NCBI GenBank assembly: GCA_018898235.1
Contig: JAHIJU010000101.1
Location: forward strand, 1-39,533
Direction: 5' to 3'
From: Actinomycetota bacterium
GTDB lineage: Bacteria > Actinomycetota > Actinomycetes > Actinomycetales > Cellulomonadaceae
DNA: 39,533 nucleotides
In this document: piece after piece, positions 15,071 through 23,906 of the stretch
Position numbering within the stretch: the stretch's first letter is position 1
Layout of the letters: each line of letters starts with the position of its first letter
The notes under the pieces: model-generated
The model's database searches: none
Told to the model about the DNA's origin: nothing
What the model saw: the letters and a program-made list of their open reading frames with translations, nothing else
Program-made: the position numbers and the translations under genes

Positions 15071-16504
15071 TTAGCCCAGGTGGTCCACCAGCCGTGACGC
15101 CAGCCCGGTGTACGACGCCGGGCTCATGGCCTGCAACCGGGCGGCCACATCATCGGGCAGACCCAGGCCGCCGATGAACTCGCGCATCTCGTCGGCGGTC
15201 AGCCGGTGCCCGCGGGTCAGCTCCTTGAGCCGTTCGTACGGGTTGGCCATCCCCTCGACCCCCGCGACCGAGGCGGCCCGCATGGCCGACTGCACGGGTT
15301 CGGCGAGCACCTCCCAGTTCGCGTCGAGCTCGGCGGACAGCGTCGCCTCGTTCACCGCGAGCCCGGCCAGCCCGCGACGCACGTTGTCGATGGCCAGCAG
15401 CGAGTGGCCGAACGCCGGGCCGATGTTGCGCTGGGTGGTCGAGTCGGTGAGGTCGCGCTGCAACCGGCTGGTCACGAGGGTCGAGGCCAGCGTGTCGAGC
15501 AGCGCGCAGGACAGCTCGAGGTTGGCCTCGGCGTTCTCGAACCGGATCGGGTTCACCTTGTGCGGCATGGTCGAGCTGCCGGTCGCGCCGGGCACCGGGA
15601 TCTGGATGAACACCCCGCGCGAGATGTAGGTCCACACATCGGTGGCCAGGTTGTGCAGGACGCGGTTGAACCGGGCCACATCGGCGTACAGCTCGGCCTG
15701 CCAGTCGTGCGACTCGATCTGGGTGGTGAGGGGGTTCCAGGTCAGGCCCAGGTGCTCGACGAACGTGCGGGACACCTGCTGCCAGTCGGTGCCCGGCACG
15801 GCGGCCAGGAACGCGCCGTAGGTCCCGGTGGCTCCGTTGAGCTTGCCCAGGTACTCGTCGGTGCCGATGCGGGTGAGCTGGCGGCGCAGGCGGTGGGCGA
15901 GCACCGCGAGCTCCTTGCCGAGGGTGGTCGGGGTCGCGGGCTGGCCGTGCGTGAGCGCGAGCATCGGCCGGTCCCGCTGCTCACGCGCCAGGGTCGCGAC
16001 CTGGTCGACCAGACCGTTCGCGGCGGGCAGCCACACCTGCTGGACGGCGCCGCGCACCATGAGCGCGTAGCTCAGGTTGTTGACGTCCTCGCTGGTGAGC
16101 GCGAAGTGCACGAGCTCGCCGACCCCGGGCAGCACGGTGTCGACCAGGTGCTCGGGGGCGGTCGCCAGGCGGCGCTTGAGGAAGTACTCGACGGCCTTGA
16201 CGTCGTGCACCGTGACCCGCTCGATCTCGGCGAGCTCGGCCACCTGCTCGGGGCCGAACGTCGCGACCACATCGCGCAGGTACGCCTGCTCGGCGGCGGT
16301 GAGCGTCGGCGCGCCGGGGACGGCTCCGGTGGATGCCAGGTGGAGGAGCCACTCGACCTCGACGTGCAGCCGCTCGCGGTTGAGCGCGGCCTCCGACAGG
16401 TGGTCGACCAGGGGGGCGACGGCCGGGCGGTAGCGCCCGTCGAGCGGGCCGAGGGCGATCGGCGGGACGACGTCGGCCAGGCTCACGCGTGCAGGGGTCG
16501 GCAT
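15071..16504 (-). CDS. purB: Adenylosuccinate lyase
   Basis: Cleaves adenylosuccinate and SAICAR in purine synthesis. 477 residues of the fumarase/aspartase superfamily. The flexible signature loop GSSTMPHKVNP is at 309-319 with the catalytic serine, and the general acid/base histidine is His186 in LTHGQPAT. SEDVNNLSYALM around 138-149 is another substrate-binding stretch. The length and the LGPLDGRYRP opening place it in the longer, E. coli-like PurB subgroup. Start ATG at 16504; the ribosome-binding site is weak. It is monocistronic here, convergent with the kinase gene and divergent from the WxG gene. Confidence 0.95.
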   Translation of the reverse strand: MPTPARVSLADVVPPIALGPLDGRYRPAVAPLVDHLSEAALNRERLHVEVEWLLHLASTGAVPGAPTLTAAEQAYLRDVVATFGPEQVAELAEIERVTVHDVKAVEYFLKRRLATAPEHLVDTVLPGVGELVHFALTSEDVNNLSYALMVRGAVQQVWLPAANGLVDQVATLAREQRDRPMLALTHGQPATPTTLGKELAVLAHRLRRQLTRIGTDEYLGKLNGATGTYGAFLAAVPGTDWQQVSRTFVEHLGLTWNPLTTQIESHDWQAELYADVARFNRVLHNLATDVWTYISRGVFIQIPVPGATGSSTMPHKVNPIRFENAEANLELSCALLDTLASTLVTSRLQRDLTDSTTQRNIGPAFGHSLLAIDNVRRGLAGLAVNEATLSAELDANWEVLAEPVQSAMRAASVAGVEGMANPYERLKELTRGHRLTADEMREFIGGLGLPDDVAARLQAMSPASYTGLASRLVDHLG

Positions 16505-16643
16505 GCCGCCATCATCCCGCAGACCGGGGGTCGGGTCGGGCGGGCGGTCACGACCCGTCCCCAGCCCGGGCCCCGGCGCCCCGCGCGCGACGATGCATCC
16601 GGTCGGGCCGATCCCGCGCGGTCCCCGCCCTAGCGTCCCCGCC

Positions 16644-16859
16644 ATGACCGATGCCCTCCAGCTCGCCCACGCCGATCTGGTGACCGCCCGCGGCCTGGTC
16701 GTCGGTGCCGCTCAGGTGCAGTGGACCGGACCGGCCGCCGACCGGTTCCGCACCGAGCTCGACGACGCCGCCGCAGCCGTCGCGGCGTTGGCCGCGGACA
16801 TCGCCGGGATCGGGCCGCCCCGCCCCTGGGCCGTCCCGATCGTGCGGGCGCTGCTGTGA
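16644..16859 (+). CDS. WxG-motif small helical protein (WXG100-like)
   Basis: 71 residues, almost wholly helical, with a central Trp-Thr-Gly (27-29) followed by PAADRFR. This turn between two helices, with hydrophobic heptads on both sides, is the layout of WXG100/ESAT-6-like proteins, though this one is short for the family (about 100) and ends in a Pro-containing tail. The usual C-terminal YxxxD/E export motif is not evident. Its stop overlaps the next gene's start by 4 bp (GTGA), so it is made together with the hydrolase. ESX membrane genes are not in this window. Confidence 0.65.
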   Translation: MTDALQLAHADLVTARGLVVGAAQVQWTGPAADRFRTELDDAAAAVAALAADIAGIGPPRPWAVPIVRALL

Positions 16860-18268
16860 GCCAGACCCCGCCGGGCTGCGTCGGGACCCCGCCGGGTCAG
16901 CTGCTCGACTTCTCCGGATCTGGCACGGTGGTCGTCACCCCGGAGGATCTGGCGCTGGCGGCCGGCTCCCTCGCCCGGGCCGCCGACCTGCTGCGCGGGG
17001 CGGCGCTCCACCTGGTGCGCGCCGCCGTCGACCCGCTGCGGATCGCCGACCCGAGCTGCGTCGCAAGGATCGGCTGGTCGCAGGCCCGGCTCCTGGCGCT
17101 CGCGGAGCAGGTGGAGGTGCTCGCCGGGCGCACCGCCGCCACGGGTGCCGCCTACGCGGGCGCCGACGACTCCGGTGTCCAGCTCGCCGGGACCCTCGGG
17201 GGTGTGCTCGGTGACAACCCGGTGCTGCTGCTGCCGGCGGCACTGCTCGCGGCGCAGGGCGTGGCCACGGTCTTCGGCGCCGAGCTGATGGCCGGGGCTC
17301 TCACCGGCCGGCACGGTTCGGTCGCCGAGGCCTGGACCCGGACCACCGGTGAGCTGACCCAGGACGGTCGGGCAGCGGTCCTGACCGGCCTGCTCGCCGG
17401 TGTCGTCCAGGGCCTCGGCCCGGGGCGGGCGCCGGCCCGCACCGACGTCCCGACCGTCGTCGCCGGTCTGCGGACTATGACGGGGGACCCGCCGCCAGCC
17501 GTCACGGTGCCGCTCGACGAGGCCCCCGACCTACCCGCGCCGACAGGCCTGGCCGATGCCGTGTCCGCCGTCGACCAGGCCTACGGGGTCGACGGGCGCA
17601 CTGGTGTGATCCTCGTCCAGCGCACCGAGCACGAGGACGGCCCGCCCAGCTGGTTGGTCGCGATCCCCGGCACCCAGTCCGGGGCGCTCGGCGGCGACAC
17701 CGTCACCGACATGACCACCAACCTGGCGCTCGAAGGCGGTGTGCCGGACCAGATGACGGGCGCCGTGCTCGACGCGATGGAGCAGGCCGGCATCGCCCCG
17801 GGCGACCCGGTCGTGCTGTCCGGTCACAGCCAGGGTGGGATGACGGCGCAGGCCGTGGCCGTGGCGGCCGGGTCCGCGTACTCGATCCGCTCGGTGGTCA
17901 CGTTCGGCTCCCCGACCATCCCGCAGCCGATGCCGTGCGAGGTCCGCGTGTTCGCGCTGGAGCAGACCCAGGACGCGGTCCCCGACCTCGACGGCCGGGC
18001 GGGGACGCCGACCGCACCGAACACCCTCGTCGTCCGGGGGGATGCGGCGACGGACGCGACCGGTCCGGTGCCGGGACCCGCCGCCGCGCACGAACGCGCC
18101 GGCTACGAGGCACTGGCCAGGCTGGCCGACGAGTCGATGCGCCAGCAGGACCTCACCGTGCCAGGCATGGAGGGCGCCCCGGGTGCGAGCACCACCACGG
18201 CCTACCAGGCGACGCGGGAGGCCGCCGTGGTGGCCACCGTCCCGCCGACCATGACGGCGGCGCCGTGA
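16856..18268 (+). CDS. Alpha/beta hydrolase with helical N-terminal domain
   Basis: 470 residues. The first 200 are helical, Ala/Leu-rich and WXG/PPE-like in feel, with a central hydrophobic stretch (VLLLPAALLAAQG) that might contact membrane. The C-terminal part is a lipase-like hydrolase: nucleophile elbow GHSQGG with Ser325, a likely acid Asp373 in QDAVPDLDG, and His412 in AHERAGYEAL. No classic signal peptide. Coupling to a WxG-motif protein by a GTGA overlap suggests an ESX/type VII-associated substrate or envelope lipase, comparable in outline to mycobacterial PE-PPE domain hydrolases. Substrate and export are inferred, not shown. Confidence 0.75.
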   Translation: MSQTPPGCVGTPPGQLLDFSGSGTVVVTPEDLALAAGSLARAADLLRGAALHLVRAAVDPLRIADPSCVARIGWSQARLLALAEQVEVLAGRTAATGAAYAGADDSGVQLAGTLGGVLGDNPVLLLPAALLAAQGVATVFGAELMAGALTGRHGSVAEAWTRTTGELTQDGRAAVLTGLLAGVVQGLGPGRAPARTDVPTVVAGLRTMTGDPPPAVTVPLDEAPDLPAPTGLADAVSAVDQAYGVDGRTGVILVQRTEHEDGPPSWLVAIPGTQSGALGGDTVTDMTTNLALEGGVPDQMTGAVLDAMEQAGIAPGDPVVLSGHSQGGMTAQAVAVAAGSAYSIRSVVTFGSPTIPQPMPCEVRVFALEQTQDAVPDLDGRAGTPTAPNTLVVRGDAATDATGPVPGPAAAHERAGYEALARLADESMRQQDLTVPGMEGAPGASTTTAYQATREAAVVATVPPTMTAAP

Positions 18269-18289
18269 GCGGTGCCGCCCGGGGCGCGC

Positions 18290-18679
18290 TCAGCTGCGGT
18301 CGGACCGGCTCGCTGGGATCATCGCGGACAGCGCGAACGAGACCACCGAGACGATCAGTGCCGCGAGCACCGCCGTCCCGAAGTCGTTGATCGTGATCCC
18401 CCAGTTGGTCGCCGAGGTGATCCATGCCGTCAGCATCAGCATGAGCGCGTTCACGACCAGCGTGAACAGCCCGAGCGTGAGGATGTAGAGCGGGATCGAC
18501 AGGACCTGGACGATCGGCTTCACGACGGCGTTCACGATGCCGAACACGAGGCCGACCAGCAGGTAGATGCCGATCTCCTCGGTCGTGGTGCTCGCGCCCT
18601 GGACGGTGAAACCGGGGAGCACGAGGGTGGCGAACCAGATCGCGACGCCGTTGATGATCACCCGCACGATGAAGGACAT
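18290..18679 (-). CDS. Four-helix membrane protein of the phage holin family 4 superfamily
   Basis: 129 residues with four hydrophobic segments, beginning MSFIVRVIINGVAIW and containing the conserved NAVVKPIVQVLSIPLYILTLG stretch typical of the chromosomal, YvlD-like/holin-family-4 proteins of actinobacteria. Despite the family name these are not phage lysis genes in most bacteria, and no phage genes are near. The ATG follows an AGGA ribosome-binding site. It is divergent from the aminotransferase gene, whose start is about 60 bp away. Function unknown. Confidence 0.88.
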   Translation of the reverse strand: MSFIVRVIINGVAIWFATLVLPGFTVQGASTTTEEIGIYLLVGLVFGIVNAVVKPIVQVLSIPLYILTLGLFTLVVNALMLMLTAWITSATNWGITINDFGTAVLAALIVSVVSFALSAMIPASRSDRS

Positions 18680-18741
18680 GCCCCGATCCTGCCAACTGCG
18701 GACCGCGCGTGCACGGGACGTCCGCCGGGGGCCCGGGTGGC

Positions 18742-19824
18742 ATGCTGTCGCCCGTGACTCGCGTCCCGCTGCGCAAGGCCCTCGCCGATCTTCCCGCCTA
18801 CGTCCCCGGGGCACGGTCGCCCGTCGGCGCGCAGGCGTACAAGCTGTCGTCGAACGAGAACCCGTACCCGCCGCTGCCGACCGTGATGGCCGCCATCGCC
18901 GATGCCGCCGTCGACGTGAACCGGTACCCGGACATGTACGCGACCGAGCTCTCGGAGGCGGTCGCCACAGCGCTCGGGGTCGGTGTCGACACGGTCGTCC
19001 CGGCCAACGGGTCGGTCGCCGCGCTGGGGCACGTGCTGTCGGCCGTGTGCGAGGTCGGCGACGAGGTGGTCGTCCCATGGCGCTCCTTCGAGGCCTACCC
19101 GATCGCGGTGACGCTGGTCGGTGCGGTCGGGGTCCGGGTGCCCGTCGCCGCCGACGGCCGCCTCGACCTCGCGGCCATGGCGGCGGCGGTCACCAGCCGC
19201 ACCCGGGTGATCCTGGTCTGCACGCCCAACAACCCCACCGGCCCCGCGGTGCACGCCGACGAGCTCGACGAGTTCCTCGCGGCCGTCCCGGGTGATGTGC
19301 TCGTGGTGCTCGACGAGGCGTACGTCGAGTTCGTGCGGGACCCGCAGGCCGCCGACGGGCTCGCGGTGTTCGCGGCGCACCCCAACGTCGTCCTGCTGCG
19401 CACCTTCTCCAAGGCCTACGGGCTGGCCGGGCTGCGGGTGGGGTACGCGGTCGCCCGGCCTCGGCTGGCCGCCGGGATCCGCCAGGCCTCGACCCCGTTC
19501 GGTGTCTCGAACGTGGCCCAGCTCGCGGCCGTGGCCTCGCTCGGGGTCACGGCCGAGCTCGACCGGCGGGTCGATGCGATCGTCGCCGAGCGCACCCGGA
19601 TGCTCGCCGGGCTGCGCGCGCAGGGCTGGACCGTGCCGGACTCGCAGGCCAACTTCGTCTGGCTGGGGATCGGTGAGCGCGCCCTCGCGTTCGCGGAGGC
19701 CTGCAGCCGGGCCGGGGTCCTGGTCCGCCCGTTCGCCGGTGACGGGGTGCGGATCAGCGTCGGGGAGCCCGAGGCCACGGACATCCTGCTCGAGGTCACG
19801 GACGCCGACCCGCACAAGGGCTGA
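18742..19824 (+). CDS. hisC: HisC-family aminotransferase (histidinol-phosphate/aromatic)
   Basis: 360-residue class I/II PLP aminotransferase. The PLP lysine is Lys224 in RTFSKAYGLAGLRVGY; KLSSNENPYPP near the N-terminus and TPNNPTG at 161-167 are the HisC signatures. As no other his genes are nearby, this may be the aromatic (phenylalanine/tyrosine) paralogue often named Pat rather than the histidine enzyme; residues visible here do not decide. Start is ATG 18742 or GTG 18754; neither has a strong ribosome-binding site. It lies upstream of the 2-oxo acid dehydrogenase operon but is separated by a 300-bp region with its own operator. Confidence 0.88.
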   Translation: MLSPVTRVPLRKALADLPAYVPGARSPVGAQAYKLSSNENPYPPLPTVMAAIADAAVDVNRYPDMYATELSEAVATALGVGVDTVVPANGSVAALGHVLSAVCEVGDEVVVPWRSFEAYPIAVTLVGAVGVRVPVAADGRLDLAAMAAAVTSRTRVILVCTPNNPTGPAVHADELDEFLAAVPGDVLVVLDEAYVEFVRDPQAADGLAVFAAHPNVVLLRTFSKAYGLAGLRVGYAVARPRLAAGIRQASTPFGVSNVAQLAAVASLGVTAELDRRVDAIVAERTRMLAGLRAQGWTVPDSQANFVWLGIGERALAFAEACSRAGVLVRPFAGDGVRISVGEPEATDILLEVTDADPHKG

Positions 19825-20127
19825 GTCGTCGCGGGCGCTGCTCTGGAGGCTGCCCACAAAGCCGGGGCGCCGGTCTTGTCGAGGACCGTTCCGCGGAACC
19901 TACGGTTGCGTAGCCTACGCTGGCGTAGGTTCGGCACCGCCGGACCGCGCCCCCTTCACCAGCACCATCCGGACCTGTGTCCGGCGGCCCGATCCGGGTC
20001 CTCCCCGGGACCAGCGGGCGCCCCCGACAGGTACGGCGCAGCATGTCCCGGGCACCCCTGAAGCCCTCTGTCCCCCGACGGCCCGGCCCCACCGGCGCCC
20101 GCGTCGTCGAAGGAAGAACGGAGAACC
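19825..20127. promoter_or_regulatory. Control region of the 2-oxo acid dehydrogenase operon
   Basis: 303 bp without a convincing gene. It carries the doubled inverted repeat at 19897-19931, about 200 bp before the E1 alpha start, leaving room for a long leader. The AAGGAAG and GGAG near 20110-20122 provide the ribosome-binding site for the GTG at 20128. Confidence 0.55.
19897..19931. promoter_or_regulatory. Doubled CTACG-N4-CGTAG operator
   Basis: Two copies of CTACG-N4-CGTAG (19900-19913 and 19915-19928) lie head to tail with a 15-bp period, and the whole is framed by AACCTACG and CGTAGGTT, giving a larger dyad centred on 19914. Such 14-bp sites in tandem are typical of cooperative binding by TetR-type dimers. 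No TetR gene is in the window, so the regulator must act in trans. Confidence 0.65.
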
Positions 20128-21261
20128 GTGAGCCACGAACCCACCGGCCCGCTGTCCGACGTCGGTCTCGTCCGCCTGCTCGACCCGAGCGGTGAGCGCG
20201 TGCCCGATGAGCAGTTCGACGCCTACGCCGCCGACCTGACGCCCGACCACCTGCGCACGATGTACCGCAACATGGTGCTGGTGCGCCGGTTCGACCGCGA
20301 GGCCACCGCGTTGCAGCGGCAGGGCGAGCTCGCACTGTTCGCCCAGTGCGAGGGCCAGGAGGGCGCCCAGGTCGGGTCTGCCCACGCCCTCGCCCCCCAG
20401 GACCAGGTGTTCCCGTCCTACCGCGAGCACGGTGTGGCTCACGTGCGCGGCATCGACCTGCCCGAGGTGCTGCGGCTGTTCCGCGGCGTCGACCAGGGCG
20501 GCTGGGACCCGACGCACGGGTTCCACCTGTACACGTTGGTCATCGGCTCGCACGTGCTGCACGCCACCGGGTACGCCATGGGCGTCCAGCGCGACGGGCT
20601 GGTCGGCACCGGCGACCCGGCGAAGGACACCACGACCATCGTCTACTTCGGCGACGGCTCGACCGCCCAGGGCGACGTCAACGAGGCGATGGTCTTCGCC
20701 GCCGTGAACCACGCGCCGGTCGTCTTCTTCTGCCAGAACAACCAGTGGGCGATCTCCGAGCCGACCAGCCGGCAGGCCGTGCGGCCCATCGCCGACCGGG
20801 CGCCCGGTTTCGGCATCCCCTCGGTGCGGGTCGACGGCAACGACCCGATCGCCTGCTACGCCGTGACCCGCTGGGCCGCCCAGCGCGCCCGCGACGGTCA
20901 CGGCCCGACGTTCGTGGAGGCGCTCACCTACCGGATGGGCGCGCACACCACCTCCGACGACCCGACGCGGTACCGCACGAGCGAGGAGGAGGAGACCTGG
21001 CGCCGGCGCGACCCCATCGACCGGCTGCGGGCCCACCTGGTCGCCACCGGTGAGCTGCCCGAGGTGGTCGAGGCCGAGATCGCGCAGGCCGCCGACGATC
21101 TGGGCGAGCGGATCCGCACGGAGGTCCGGGCGATGGATGCCCCGGCCAAGACCAGCATCTTCGAGCACGTCTACGCCACGCCGCACTCCGTCGTCGACGG
21201 CGAGCGCGCCTGGTACACCGAGTACGAACGATCCTTCCTCGACGCGGGGAGCCAGCGATGA
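20128..21261 (+). CDS. pdhA: 2-oxo acid dehydrogenase E1 component, alpha subunit
   Basis: 377 residues. Thiamine-diphosphate-dependent decarboxylation of a 2-oxo acid together with E1 beta. The ThDP/Mg motif runs from GDGSTAQGDVNEA (175-187) to the paired Asn204-Asn205. The HGFHLYT segment and the fold fit the heterotetrameric E1 of branched-chain 2-oxo acid or pyruvate complexes; actinobacterial members are often annotated pdhA although branched-chain acids are a likely substrate. GTG start with an upstream GGAG. Its stop overlaps the E1 beta start (ATGA). Confidence 0.92.
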   Translation: MSHEPTGPLSDVGLVRLLDPSGERVPDEQFDAYAADLTPDHLRTMYRNMVLVRRFDREATALQRQGELALFAQCEGQEGAQVGSAHALAPQDQVFPSYREHGVAHVRGIDLPEVLRLFRGVDQGGWDPTHGFHLYTLVIGSHVLHATGYAMGVQRDGLVGTGDPAKDTTTIVYFGDGSTAQGDVNEAMVFAAVNHAPVVFFCQNNQWAISEPTSRQAVRPIADRAPGFGIPSVRVDGNDPIACYAVTRWAAQRARDGHGPTFVEALTYRMGAHTTSDDPTRYRTSEEEETWRRRDPIDRLRAHLVATGELPEVVEAEIAQAADDLGERIRTEVRAMDAPAKTSIFEHVYATPHSVVDGERAWYTEYERSFLDAGSQR

Positions 21262-22280
21262 CCATGACCAGCGAACGCGCCGTGCAGGCACCCGCCGGGG
21301 TGCAGCGACTGCCGATGGCCAAGGCGATCAACGCCGGGCTGCGGCGGGCCCTGTCCGAGGACGACCACGTCATGCTCATGGGCGAGGACATCGGCCGGCT
21401 CGGCGGGGTGTTCCGGGTGACCGACGGGCTGCACGCCGACTTCGGTGACTCCCGCGTGGTCGACACCCCGCTCGCCGAGTCCGGCATCGTCGGCACCGCC
21501 ATCGGGCTCGCGCTGCGCGGCTACCGGCCGGTGTGCGAGATCCAGTTCGACGGGTTCATCTTCCCGGCGTTCGACCAGATCACCACCCAGCTCGCCAAGA
21601 TGCACTACCGGTCGAAGGGCCGGCTCACGCTGCCCGTCGTGATCCGGGTGCCGTTCGGCGGTGCGATCGGGGCGATCGAGCACCACAGCGAGTCCCCCGA
21701 GGTGCTGTTCGCGCACACCGCCGGGCTGCGCGTGGTGAGCCCGTCGACGCCGGCCGAGGCATACACGATGATCCGCCAGGCCATCGCGAGCCCTGACCCG
21801 GTGCTGTTCTTCGAGCCCAAGTCCCGGTACTGGGAGAAGGGCGAGGTCGACCTGGACGCCCCGGCCGACCCGCTGGGCCTGGACAAGGCCCGCGTGGTGC
21901 GCCCCGGCACCGACGTCACCGTCGTCGCCTACGGCCCGACGGTCGCCACCGCGCTCAAGGCGGCCGACGCCGCTGCGGCCGAGGGCACCTCGATCGAGGT
22001 CGTCGACCTGCGCGCGATCTCCCCGCTGGACACCGCGACCATCGCCGAGTCCGTGCGCCGCACCGGGCGCTGCATCGTCGTGCACGAGGCGCCGGTGCTC
22101 TACGGCGTCGGGGCCGAGGTGGCGGCCCGGGTGACCGAGGAGTGCTTCTACTCGTTGGAGGCGCCCGTGCTGCGGGTCGGCGGGTTCCACATGCCGTACC
22201 CGGTGGCCAAGCTCGAGCACGAGTACCTGCCCTCCCTGGACCGCGTGCTCGACGCGGTCGACCGCACGATGGGGTTCTGA
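21258..22280 (+). CDS. 2-oxo acid dehydrogenase E1 component, beta subunit
   Basis: 340 residues forming the transketolase-like pyrimidine-binding and C-terminal domains that pair with E1 alpha. Recognisable stretches are MGEDIGRLGGVFRVT, DTPLAESGIVGTAIGLA with the ThDP-activating Glu, and the C-terminal MPYPVAKLEHEYLPS. Full length with no gap. Starts with ATG overlapping the E1 alpha stop and ends in TGATG, sharing one base with the E2 start, so all three subunits are coupled. Confidence 0.94.
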   Translation: MTMTSERAVQAPAGVQRLPMAKAINAGLRRALSEDDHVMLMGEDIGRLGGVFRVTDGLHADFGDSRVVDTPLAESGIVGTAIGLALRGYRPVCEIQFDGFIFPAFDQITTQLAKMHYRSKGRLTLPVVIRVPFGGAIGAIEHHSESPEVLFAHTAGLRVVSPSTPAEAYTMIRQAIASPDPVLFFEPKSRYWEKGEVDLDAPADPLGLDKARVVRPGTDVTVVAYGPTVATALKAADAAAAEGTSIEVVDLRAISPLDTATIAESVRRTGRCIVVHEAPVLYGVGAEVAARVTEECFYSLEAPVLRVGGFHMPYPVAKLEHEYLPSLDRVLDAVDRTMGF

Positions 22281-23779
22281 TGCCGACGTACCAGCAGTTC
22301 CTGCTCCCGGACGCCGGGGAGGGCCTCACCGAGGCCGAGATCGTCGAGTGGCGGGTCGGCCCCGGCGACCCGGTGGCCGTCAACCAGGTCATCGTCGAGA
22401 TCGAGACCGCCAAATCGCTCGTCGAGCTGCCGTCGCCGTGGGCCGGGGTCGTCACCCGGCTGCTCGTGCCGCTCGGTGCGACCGCCGAGGTCGGCGCCCC
22501 GATCATCGAGATCGACGTCGACCCGGGCGGCACCCCGGCCCCGGCGGTCGCCCTCGGGCACCTGGTGTCCGGTCCGGACCGTTCCTCGGCCGAACCGGGC
22601 GGGGCCGATGAGCTCGCTGCCGCCGGAGCCGAACCGCGGACCGCCGTGCTCGTCGGGTACGGCGTCGGTGAGCAGGGTGCGGGCCGCCGGCCACGTCGGG
22701 GAGCCACCGGTCCCGCCGTTCCGGCCGCGACCACCCTCGTGCGCTCCACCGCGCCGGCCGCCCCCGCAGCGCTCGCTCCCGCAGCCTCGGCCGCGCTCGT
22801 CGTCGCGCCCGCCGCAGTGGCACCCACCTCGACGGTCCCCACCGAGTCGGCCGACACCCCGGCCCGCCGGCCCCCGCACGCCCTGGCCAAACCGCCCGTG
22901 CGCAAGCTGGCGCGCGACCTCGGGATCGACCTCGACGCCATCGCCGGCACCGGCCCTGGTGGGATCGTCACACGTGAGGACCTCCTCGCCCACGGCACCA
23001 AGGCCGAACCGCGCACCCTGGCGACGTACGCGGCCGACGACCGGCCGTGGCTCGCCTCGGGTGCGGTGACGGGTGACGGCCGCCAGACCCGGGTCCCGGT
23101 CAAGTCGGTGCGCAAGCGGACCGCCGAGGCGATGGTGGCCAGCGCGTTCACCGCCCCGCACGTCACGGTCTTCCACACGGTCGACGTGACCCGCACCATG
23201 CGGCTGGTCGCCCAGCTGCGCGAGGACCGTGAGTTCGCCGATGTGCGGGTCACCCCGCTGCTCATCGCGGCGAAGGCGCTGCTCATCGCGGTCAACCGGC
23301 ACCCGGAGATCAACGCGAGCTGGGACGACGAGGCCCAGGAGATCGTCTACAAGCACTACGTGAACCTCGGGATCGCGGCGGCGACCCCGCGCGGGCTCCT
23401 GGTGCCCAACATCAAGGACGCCCACCGCCTCGGCCTGCACGAGCTGGCCCAGGCCATCGCCGAGCTCACCGCCACCGCCCGTAGCGGGAAGACCAGCCCC
23501 GCCGACCTGTCCGACGGCACGATCACCGTGACGAACGTCGGGGTGTTCGGCATCGACACCGGCACGCCGATCCTCAACCCGGGTGAGGCCGCGATCCTGG
23601 CGTTCGGCTCGGTCCGCGAGCAGCCCTGGGTGCACAAGGGCAAGGTCAAGGTGCGCCAGGTGACCCAGCTCGCGTTGAGTTTCGACCACCGGCTGGTCGA
23701 CGGTGCGCTCGGGTCACGCGTCCTCGCCGACGTCGCGGCGGTGCTGGGGGACCCGTCGCGGGGGCTGGTCTGGGGCTGA
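22280..23779 (+). CDS. Dihydrolipoamide acyltransferase (E2)
   Basis: 499 residues: one lipoyl domain (1-80) with lipoylated Lys45 in ETAKSLVELPSP; an Ala/Pro-rich flexible linker (about 85-198); a peripheral subunit-binding domain (200-237); a second short linker; and the catalytic domain with SFDHRLVDG (His470, Asp474). It transfers the acyl group from E1 to CoA. A single lipoyl domain with this linker is typical of branched-chain E2, supporting a branched-chain 2-oxo acid dehydrogenase. No dihydrolipoamide dehydrogenase (E3) follows; the operon ends here, converging on gntR. Confidence 0.94.
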   Translation: MPTYQQFLLPDAGEGLTEAEIVEWRVGPGDPVAVNQVIVEIETAKSLVELPSPWAGVVTRLLVPLGATAEVGAPIIEIDVDPGGTPAPAVALGHLVSGPDRSSAEPGGADELAAAGAEPRTAVLVGYGVGEQGAGRRPRRGATGPAVPAATTLVRSTAPAAPAALAPAASAALVVAPAAVAPTSTVPTESADTPARRPPHALAKPPVRKLARDLGIDLDAIAGTGPGGIVTREDLLAHGTKAEPRTLATYAADDRPWLASGAVTGDGRQTRVPVKSVRKRTAEAMVASAFTAPHVTVFHTVDVTRTMRLVAQLREDREFADVRVTPLLIAAKALLIAVNRHPEINASWDDEAQEIVYKHYVNLGIAAATPRGLLVPNIKDAHRLGLHELAQAIAELTATARSGKTSPADLSDGTITVTNVGVFGIDTGTPILNPGEAAILAFGSVREQPWVHKGKVKVRQVTQLALSFDHRLVDGALGSRVLADVAAVLGDPSRGLVWG

Positions 23780-23906
23780 CGCCGCCTGCGCGATCAGCTC
23801 GGCGGGGACCACGGGGAGCGGCCGGACCCGACGGTGACGCCCAAGAGATGTCGACGCCCTGGGACTGGAGCCCCTCGACCTGGGCGGCGGCCGGCCGGCC
23901 GCCCGG

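Noticed and set aside
18290..18679. Holin-family gene as evidence of a prophage
   Set aside because: Chromosomal members of this family are common in actinobacteria, and no endolysin, structural or integrase genes are nearby.
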